Assembly: GCF_002218025.2 (NCBI RefSeq)
Contig: NZ_AP018680.1
Location: 1,736,001-1,800,000 of the forward strand
Length of the DNA: 64,000 bases
Reading direction: 5' to 3'
DNA from: Vibrio casei
GTDB lineage: Bacteria > Pseudomonadota > Gammaproteobacteria > Enterobacterales > Vibrionaceae
In this document: positions 58,072-64,000 of the stretch, piece by piece
How the letters are laid out: each line of letters starts with the position of its first letter
Numbering within the stretch: the stretch's first letter is position 1
Translations under genes and position numbers: made by a program
The notes under the pieces: model-generated
The model's database searches: none
The model's input: only the letters and a program-made list of their open reading frames with translations
What the model was told of the DNA's origin: nothing

Positions 58072-59352
58072 TTATTCAGAGCTTGCGAGTTGGTTTTCTG
58101 TATTTTGATAAATCAATAAAGGCTCAGATTCACCTTTAATTACTGATTCATCAATAACCACTTTGGTCACATCTTTATTTGATGGCAACTCATACATGGT
58201 TTCAAGTAATACCGATTCCAAAATTGAACGAAGTCCACGAGCACCTGTTTTACGGTCCATGGCTTTCTTCGCAATCGCTTTTAATGCATCTTCACGAAAC
58301 TCAAGCTCAGCACCTTCCAAATCAAATAGTGCACCGTATTGTTTGGTCAATGCATTTTTTGGTTGGCAAAGAATTTGAATCAATGCGTCTTCATCCAACT
58401 CTGTCAACGTAGTGGTTACCGGTAAACGACCAATAAATTCAGGAATTAAACCATATTTTACCAAATCTTCCGGTTCTACTTGCTTGAATAATTCACTGAT
58501 AGTTTTGCTTTCGTCTTTACTGCGAACATCCGCCCCAAAGCCAATGCCGGTACCAACAGCGACACGTTGTTCAATCACTTTATCTAGGCCAGCAAATGCA
58601 CCACCACAGATAAATAAAATTTTAGACGTATCAACTTGTAAAAACTCTTGCTGAGGATGCTTACGACCGCCTTGAGGCGGAACTGAGGCAACCGTACCTT
58701 CAACCAGTTTGAGTAGAGCTTGTTGTACACCTTCACCAGACACATCACGAGTGATGGATGGATTTTCCGCTTTACGTGAAATTTTATCGATTTCATCGAT
58801 ATACACTATACCGCGCTCTGCTTTAGAAACGTCGTAATCGCACTTTTGTAATAGCTTTTGAATGATATTCTCAACATCTTCACCTACATAACCCGCCTCT
58901 GTCAGCGTGGTTGCATCGGCCATAGTGAAAGGGACATCCAAGAAACGTGCTAATGTTTCAGCTAGCAGCGTTTTACCACTACCGGTAGGTCCAATAAGCA
59001 AGATATTACTCTTACCTAGCTCTACACCATCTTTAGTTTTATCACCATTACGTAAACGTTTGTAGTGGTTATACACCGCAACTGATAACACTTTTTTTGC
59101 GTAATCTTGACCAATAACATAATCGTCTAAATGCTCACGAATATCTTTTGGCGTCGGTAATGCTTCCGATTCTTTTTTCGGAACCACATCTTTTACTTCT
59201 TCGCGGATAATGTCATTGCATAAATCAACACATTCATCACACACATATACGGAAGGACCTGCGATCAGCTTGCGAACCTCATGCTGGCTTTTACCGCAGA
59301 AAGAGCAATATAGCAGTTTAGTACTACCACCCTCTTTGCTTTTATCTGTCAT
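58072..59352 (-). CDS. clpX: ClpXP ATPase subunit ClpX
   Basis: 426-residue AAA+ unfoldase feeding ClpP. The zinc-binding domain has Cys16, Cys19, Cys38 and Cys41. Walker A is GPTGSGKT near 120-127, Walker [11 protein letters not shown], and the IGF loop that docks on ClpP is represented by GIGFGADV. It follows clpP by 165 bp. Confidence 0.98.
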   Translation of the reverse strand: MTDKSKEGGSTKLLYCSFCGKSQHEVRKLIAGPSVYVCDECVDLCNDIIREEVKDVVPKKESEALPTPKDIREHLDDYVIGQDYAKKVLSVAVYNHYKRLRNGDKTKDGVELGKSNILLIGPTGSGKTLLAETLARFLDVPFTMADATTLTEAGYVGEDVENIIQKLLQKCDYDVSKAERGIVYIDEIDKISRKAENPSITRDVSGEGVQQALLKLVEGTVASVPPQGGRKHPQQEFLQVDTSKILFICGGAFAGLDKVIEQRVAVGTGIGFGADVRSKDESKTISELFKQVEPEDLVKYGLIPEFIGRLPVTTTLTELDEDALIQILCQPKNALTKQYGALFDLEGAELEFREDALKAIAKKAMDRKTGARGLRSILESVLLETMYELPSNKDVTKVVIDESVIKGESEPLLIYQNTENQLASSE

Positions 59353-59517
59353 TCGCTAACCTCTTAGCCTTTAAATCTTAAATTCAGTCTACAACAATTT
59401 TAGACACAATGCTTTGTGGTAAATCGTTGAGCTAAAGAAAAATGCAACACTTTAGAGAACAGACCTTATAAAAGTCGATTTTCTTTCATTCTAAAATATT
59501 GCGTATCTCTTTATGAT

Positions 59518-60144
59518 TTACGCTGGACGATTTGCTAATACTGCATCGACTAAACCGTAATCAACTGATTGTTGTGCCGACATGAAATTATCACGATCGG
59601 TATCTTTCTCAATCACTTCTAACGGTTGGCCGGTATGCTCAGCAAGTAGACCATTTAGACGTTTTTTAATCGTTAGGATCTCTTGCGCGTGAATTTGAAT
59701 ATCAGACGCTTGGCCTTGGAAACCACCTAACGGTTGGTGAATCATCACGCGCGAGTTTGGCAAACAAAAACGCTTACCTTTTTCCCCACCAGCAAGTAAA
59801 AATGCGCCCATAGAACACGCCTGTCCCATGCACACTGTACTTACATTTGGCTTGATAAACTGCATGGTGTCGTAAATCGACATTCCCGCAGTTACAGAAC
59901 CACCCGGTGAATTAATATAAAGGAAAATATCTTTATCTGGGCTTTCTGATTCTAAAAATAGTAACTGAGCCACGACAAGGTTTGCCATGTGGTCTTCTAC
60001 TTGCCCAGTTAGAAAAATAATACGTTCTTTTAATAAACGAGAATAGATATCGTATGAACGTTCACCACGAGAAGTTTGCTCTACCACCATTGGTACAAGC
60101 GCATCAACAATTGGAGACATGGAATTATTTTCTTGGTAGCTCAT
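59518..60144 (-). CDS. clpP: ClpXP protease subunit ClpP
   Basis: 208-residue serine protease forming two heptameric rings. The triad Ser is in [10 protein letters not shown] (usually QAASMGA; the Cys is a mild variation), His in VMIHQPLGG and Asp in ERDTDR-type segment near the C-terminus. I prefer the ATG at 60144 (MSYQENN), which aligns residue for residue with E. coli ClpP; an in-frame ATG ten codons earlier with AAGAG upstream is an alternative. Confidence 0.96.
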   Translation of the reverse strand: MSYQENNSMSPIVDALVPMVVEQTSRGERSYDIYSRLLKERIIFLTGQVEDHMANLVVAQLLFLESESPDKDIFLYINSPGGSVTAGMSIYDTMQFIKPNVSTVCMGQACSMGAFLLAGGEKGKRFCLPNSRVMIHQPLGGFQGQASDIQIHAQEILTIKKRLNGLLAEHTGQPLEVIEKDTDRDNFMSAQQSVDYGLVDAVLANRPA

Positions 60145-60206
60145 ATTCGCTTTCCCTGTAGTAGATAAGTTCATAACTAACTCTTGCCGATAGCAATTAT
60201 TGGTTA

Positions 60207-60236
60207 ATCATAAACCTAGATGCTTACCTATGCCAA
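60207..60236 (-). promoter_or_regulatory. candidate clpP promoter
   Basis: On the minus strand TTGGCA (60231-60236), 18-nt spacer, TATGAT (60207-60212), each matching 5 of 6. The start near 60200 gives a leader of about 55 nt. No sigma-32 promoter was found in this gap. Confidence 0.6.
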
Positions 60237-60263
60237 CCGAGAATAACGATGGTTGCAGCAAGC

Positions 60264-60321
60264 TATAAAAATAAATGGCTCGAATGAGCTGCTCATATAA
60301 AGAGAGTCATATCGAGCCATT
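60264..60321 (-). terminator. tig terminator
   Basis: AATGGCTCGA (60274-60283) pairs with TCGAGCCATT (60312-60321), with further pairing inside the long loop; TATTTTTAT follows on the minus strand. Confidence 0.8.
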
Positions 60322-60394
60322 GTTAGCAAAAGAGTTAAAACGCTGTCAACTCTTCTACTCAGCGAAACCTGATTTCACTTAATATTTTGAGTGA

Positions 60395-61699
60395 TTAAGC
60401 AGGTTGTTGCTGGTTCATTAACTCATTGAAGCTTACTTCTTTATCAGAAACTTTTGCTTTAGCAATGATTGCATCAATTGCTTGATCTTCAAGCGCTACG
60501 TTACGAATGTTGTTCATCATCTGCTCATTTTGCTCGTAATAAGCGATCACTTCTGATGGATCTTCGTAAGCTGTTGCCATTTCTTCGATAAGCGCTTTAA
60601 CACGCTCGTCGTCAGCTTTCAATTCTTCAGTCTTAATAACTTCACCTAGAAGTAGGCCCACTTTCACGCGACGAGCAGCTTGCTCTTCAAATAACTCACG
60701 TGGAAGTTGAGCAGCAGCTTCAGGATTTCCACCGAAACGTTGTGCTGCTTGTTGACGTAAAACTTCAACTTCTTGATCAATAAGTGCTGAAGGTACGTCC
60801 ATTTCATTTTGCTCAACAAGACCATTAATCGCTTGCTCTTTAATGCGACCTTTAATAGCTTGTTTCAGTTCACGTTCCATATTCTTACGAACTTCAGCTT
60901 TAAGTGCTTCAACACCGCCTTCCGTTACGCCAAACTTAGAAACAAACTCGTCAGTTAGCTCAGGAAGCTCACGAGTTTCAACTTTGCTCAATTTAATATC
61001 GAACTTAGCTGATTTACCTTTTAGATTTTCAGCGTGGTAATCTTCTGGGAAGTTAACGTCGATAGAAAATTCTTCGCCCGCTTTCTTACCTAAAATGCCA
61101 TCTTCAAAACCAGGAATCATACGACCTTGGCCCATTTCAAGAGGGAAAGCGTCTGCTTTTCCACCTTCAAATGCTTCACCATCGATGTAACCAACGAAAT
61201 CGATAGTTGCACGGCTAGCTTCGCCAACAGCTTCCTCTACTTCAGCCCAAGTAGACTGTTGTTTACGAAGTGTTTCGATCATTTCAGCAACGTCTTCTTC
61301 TTTTACTTCTACTGCTGGTTTCTCAACAGTAATGTTATCTAGACCTTTTAATTCAACTTCTGGGTAAACTTCAAAAGTTGCAGTAAAGACAAGATCTTTG
61401 CCTTCTCCCATGTCAACTGGTGCGAAAGTTGGCGCACCCGCTGGATTGATTTTTTCTTTAACGATTGACTCAATAAAGTGACGTTGCATCACTTCGCCCA
61501 TGATGTCTTGGCGTACTGCTTTGCCGTACATTTGTGCAACCATCTTCATCGGTACTTTACCTTTACGGAAACCATCAAAACGACGGTTTTTCGCGATGTT
61601 GCGCAATTCAGCTGTTACTGCATCTTCGATGTTAGCAGCAGGAACAGTAATAGTAAGACGGCGTTCTAGGCCTTCTAGAGTTTCAACAGTAGCTTGCAT
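60395..61699 (-). CDS. tig: trigger factor
   Basis: 434-residue ribosome-associated chaperone. The N-terminal ribosome-binding domain carries the signature near residues 43-50 (FRKGKVPM); the FKBP-like isomerase domain is about 150-245; the rest is the helical C-terminal chaperone domain. [21 protein letters not shown] is the usual start. First gene of the tig-clpP-clpX-lon order. Confidence 0.98.
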   Translation of the reverse strand: MQATVETLEGLERRLTITVPAANIEDAVTAELRNIAKNRRFDGFRKGKVPMKMVAQMYGKAVRQDIMGEVMQRHFIESIVKEKINPAGAPTFAPVDMGEGKDLVFTATFEVYPEVELKGLDNITVEKPAVEVKEEDVAEMIETLRKQQSTWAEVEEAVGEASRATIDFVGYIDGEAFEGGKADAFPLEMGQGRMIPGFEDGILGKKAGEEFSIDVNFPEDYHAENLKGKSAKFDIKLSKVETRELPELTDEFVSKFGVTEGGVEALKAEVRKNMERELKQAIKGRIKEQAINGLVEQNEMDVPSALIDQEVEVLRQQAAQRFGGNPEAAAQLPRELFEEQAARRVKVGLLLGEVIKTEELKADDERVKALIEEMATAYEDPSEVIAYYEQNEQMMNNIRNVALEDQAIDAIIAKAKVSDKEVSFNELMNQQQPA

Positions 61700-62220
61700 T
61701 ATTTATAAACCTCAAAACTGGCTCAGTAATTATGAGCATATGAACTAAACGGGTCATCTAAAGAATATTCGTCTAAAGAGTCGTGTAGCTACATTTCTTG
61801 TGTTGCGTTCAATTGAACACATAAAAAAATAGTGAGCATCAATCAACGAATTAAACTGATACACAGCACGTTACGATGATTGAACTAATGAGCGAAACCT
61901 TTTTCATCTTTATATGAAGACAGAATCTACAATAAAAACGTAAGATAAAGGCCTCTCCTATTAGTCTCAGGATAAATTTCAACGCGTCATTCTAGCGATC
62001 TGAATCCTCGCTGTCGAGATAAGTCCTAAATTCTCACCTCAAATAATTAATTATTGAGATATGTAACTAAATGGGGGACGTTACCTCACCTTTCAAGGGA
62101 ATCTAATGCTTTTTTTAACTAAACTCATAAAAAGAGATCCAGCTCAGGTTTCCATTGGTTAAACTGGTAACTTGTTATTTGCCGTTTATTCTAGAGGCTG
62201 TTTATCCATGAGTACCCATT
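61700..62220. other. tig-dctB divergent intergenic region
   Basis: 521 bp, AT-rich, no gene seen. It contains a perfect 12-bp palindrome GTTCAATTGAAC (61807-61818), a direct repeat TCTAAAGA (near 61757 and 61772) and an AT-rich near-palindrome around 62038-62058. Expected to hold the tig promoter and that of the kinase gene. Confidence 0.5.
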
Positions 62221-64000
62221 GTGAGAAAGCCAAAGCGTTTTATTGTTGTCTCATTTATTCTTTATTTTTCAGTTGCCATTTGTGCCGTTTTTTTTTCGTG
62301 GCAACATTATTACCAATCACGCCTCAAAGCGAGTGATCTTCAGCTCCAACAATTCTCTCAACATTTTCTGACACAAATAGAAAAATACGCTTTTATTCCT
62401 CAATTACTGGCTCAAAATAAACGCCTGACCAATACCCTATTGGACATAGAAAACACCTCTCAACTGAACAATACAAACCGTTATCTTGAGCAAATTAACC
62501 AGTTGGTTAACACCTCAGATATTTACTTAATTGACCAAAAAGGCAACACGATAGCGGCAAGTAACTGGCAAGAGCGTGTCACTTTTATAGGTCAAAACTT
62601 CACCTTTAGGCCTTATTTCCAAGTTGCTATTTCTGGTCAAAACAGCCAATACTTTGCATTAGGATCAATGTCGGGTCTAAGAGGGTATTATTACTCATCC
62701 CCTATTGTACATCACACTGAGATCATTGGAGTGGTGGTAGTTAAAATTCAATTATCCACCATTGAAGACAATTGGAATGATACACAAAATAGCTTTGTAG
62801 TCAGTGACAACAACCATATTGTCATGATGACCAACCAAGATGAATGGTTATACAAAAGCTTAATCCATTTACCAGAAGAGCAATTATTAAAAATTCGCCG
62901 CGGGCAAAGATACCTTGATAAAGACATTTCTTCTCTCGATTTTATGGGCGATATCAACACTAACCCCGTCGAAATCACTATCAACAAAAAACCAAGTTTG
63001 TTTAATGGTTTTCTTTCTATTTCGCAATATTTACCTAAGCAAGATCTGAATGTCCGTATATTGATTCCTAAAATGTTAATTCTTTGGGATGTTCTAAACG
63101 TGCTTTTAACTCTAACGCTCGTCTCAATCTTATTATTTCTTGTTGTTATGTTTTACCGACAGCGAAAAAGTCGATTATTACAAATTGAACGGATCCGATC
63201 ACAAGCGAAGCAAGAACTTGAATTTCAAGTTTTAGAACGAACATCCGAATTACACGGTGAAATTCGTACCCGTATAGATACGGAAAACACCTTGCGACGA
63301 ACACAAAATGAATTAATTCAAACAGCTAAGCTAGCAGTACTCGGACAAATGTCAGCCAGCATTAGTCATGAACTGAACAATCCATTAGCAGCTATTCGCA
63401 GTTTTTCCGATAATGCTCGTCAGTTTCTGCTAAAACAGGACAATGAAAAAGTACAACAAAACCTTGAGCGAATTTCCGACCTTACGGTTCGAATGGCTAA
63501 AATAAGTCAACAACTTAAGCATTTCGCCCAACGAACCTCAACCCATGACTTAATCAACAGCAGTATTAATGCCGTTATTAAATCGGCTGATGAATTAATG
63601 CAGCCCGAACTTAAAGTCCATAACGTTACTCTGCAGCTTCTGATTCCGGCTCAAACTGTTACGGCAAAAATTAACACCATCGCCTTAGAACAAGTCCTTA
63701 TCAACACGATTACTAATGCAATTCATGCTGTTTCCGGTCAACACTCCAAAATAATAGAACTTGAGCTACTCGAACAAAAAGGACATGTTCTTATCCATAT
63801 TCGAGACAATGGATGTGGTATCAGCCATGAACAACTTGATCATTTATTTGAACCATTTTATACCAGTAAGCAAAATGGCTTAGGCTTAGGTTTGTCTATT
63901 TCTCAGCAGATAATGCAAAGTATGAAGGGCTCTATTTCTGCCAAAAATAAAGAAGCAGGCGGTGCGCAATTCACATTAACGATTCCCAAAAATGGAAAGC
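62221..64000 (+). CDS. dctB: DctB-like sensor histidine kinase (3' end missing)
   Basis: At least 593 residues; cut by the window end. The start is a GTG (62221), with an in-frame stop four codons upstream and TGAG as a weak ribosome site. A membrane helix (about 7-27), a periplasmic double-PDC-like sensor (about 28-280), a second helix (about 290-312), a coiled coil, then HisKA with His383 (ASISHELNNPLAAIRSF) and the ATPase boxes NAIHAV, DNGCGI, EPFYTSK and GLGLGLSIS. This is the DctB layout for sensing C4-dicarboxylates; the ligand is by homology. A dctD-type regulator is expected just beyond the edge. Confidence 0.85.
   Translation, partial: MRKPKRFIVVSFILYFSVAICAVFFSWQHYYQSRLKASDLQLQQFSQHFLTQIEKYAFIPQLLAQNKRLTNTLLDIENTSQLNNTNRYLEQINQLVNTSDIYLIDQKGNTIAASNWQERVTFIGQNFTFRPYFQVAISGQNSQYFALGSMSGLRGYYYSSPIVHHTEIIGVVVVKIQLSTIEDNWNDTQNSFVVSDNNHIVMMTNQDEWLYKSLIHLPEEQLLKIRRGQRYLDKDISSLDFMGDINTNPVEITINKKPSLFNGFLSISQYLPKQDLNVRILIPKMLILWDVLNVLLTLTLVSILLFLVVMFYRQRKSRLLQIERIRSQAKQELEFQVLERTSELHGEIRTRIDTENTLRRTQNELIQTAKLAVLGQMSASISHELNNPLAAIRSFSDNARQFLLKQDNEKVQQNLERISDLTVRMAKISQQLKHFAQRTSTHDLINSSINAVIKSADELMQPELKVHNVTLQLLIPAQTVTAKINTIALEQVLINTITNAIHAVSGQHSKIIELELLEQKGHVLIHIRDNGCGISHEQLDHLFEPFYTSKQNGLGLGLSISQQIMQSMKGSISAKNKEAGGAQFTLTIPKNGK

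Overview
The window reads as a stretch of gammaproteobacterial chromosome from the Vibrionaceae (Vibrio, Aliivibrio or Photobacterium). It is AT-rich, roughly 40% G+C by eye. The evidence is: a 279-residue FadR carrying the extra ligand-domain segment known from Vibrio FadR; a rhombosortase; a ComEA gene next to ppiD-hupB-lon-clpX-clpP-tig and a DctB-type kinase; and short blocks in the same order as enterobacterial chromosomes (fadR/nhaB/dsbB, yfbV/ackA/pta, alaA/yfbR, udk/dcd/asmA, apbC/metG). I see no tRNA or rRNA gene, insertion sequence, prophage, integron or CRISPR array. Almost all of it is core genome.

Layout. 1-5.1 kb (minus strand): the yceD-rpmF-plsX-fabH-fabD-fabG-acpP-fabF lipid cluster. 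5.3-10.5 kb: yceF and rluC, convergent, then rne with a long structured leader. 10.8-13.2 kb: a SulP anion transporter and the corrinoid adenosyltransferase. 13.3-18.3 kb (minus): asmA, dcd, udk, apbC; metG diverges from apbC. 21-25.4 kb: an unassigned membrane-anchored protein, fadR, nhaB, dsbB. 25.4-28.8 kb: a YecA-like SEC-C protein, dusC and a diguanylate cyclase. 28.9-31.7 kb: a three-gene ABC importer behind a near-consensus TyrR box, probably for aromatic amino acids. 32-36.2 kb: yfbV, ackA, pta. 36.3-40.5 kb: ynfA-like, Tim44-like, LplT-like and YeiH-like membrane proteins and an unlisted 58-codon membrane peptide. 40.6-47 kb (minus): menF-menD-menH-menC-menE, with no menB where it usually sits. 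47.4-50.7 kb: alaA, yfbR, dGTPase. 50.7-52.8 kb: cytochrome b562, a DTW-domain tRNA modification enzyme, rhombosortase, comEA. 53-61.7 kb (minus): the proteostasis block ppiD, hupB, lon, clpX, clpP, tig. From 62.2 kb: a DctB-like sensor kinase cut by the window end.

How the parts connect. FadR is encoded here, and a FadR-like operator lies upstream of acpP, tying fatty-acid supply to the regulator in the same window. A consensus-type sigma-32 promoter precedes lon, as expected for heat-shock proteolysis. A Fur-type palindrome lies against a candidate menF promoter, and a TyrR box lies upstream of the ABC importer; both are testable regulatory predictions.

No dramatic new system is evident. 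The most interesting items are regulatory or architectural: the TyrR-box importer, the Fur-box men operon lacking menB, the duplicated SPEM-type motif in the RNase E tail, the almost leaderless yceD-rpmF promoter, dsbB starting just behind a terminator, a tapT/rrtA start-codon pair only 10 bp apart, and two small or orphan membrane proteins. All calls rest on reading the sequence and on recalled family features; no database search was run.
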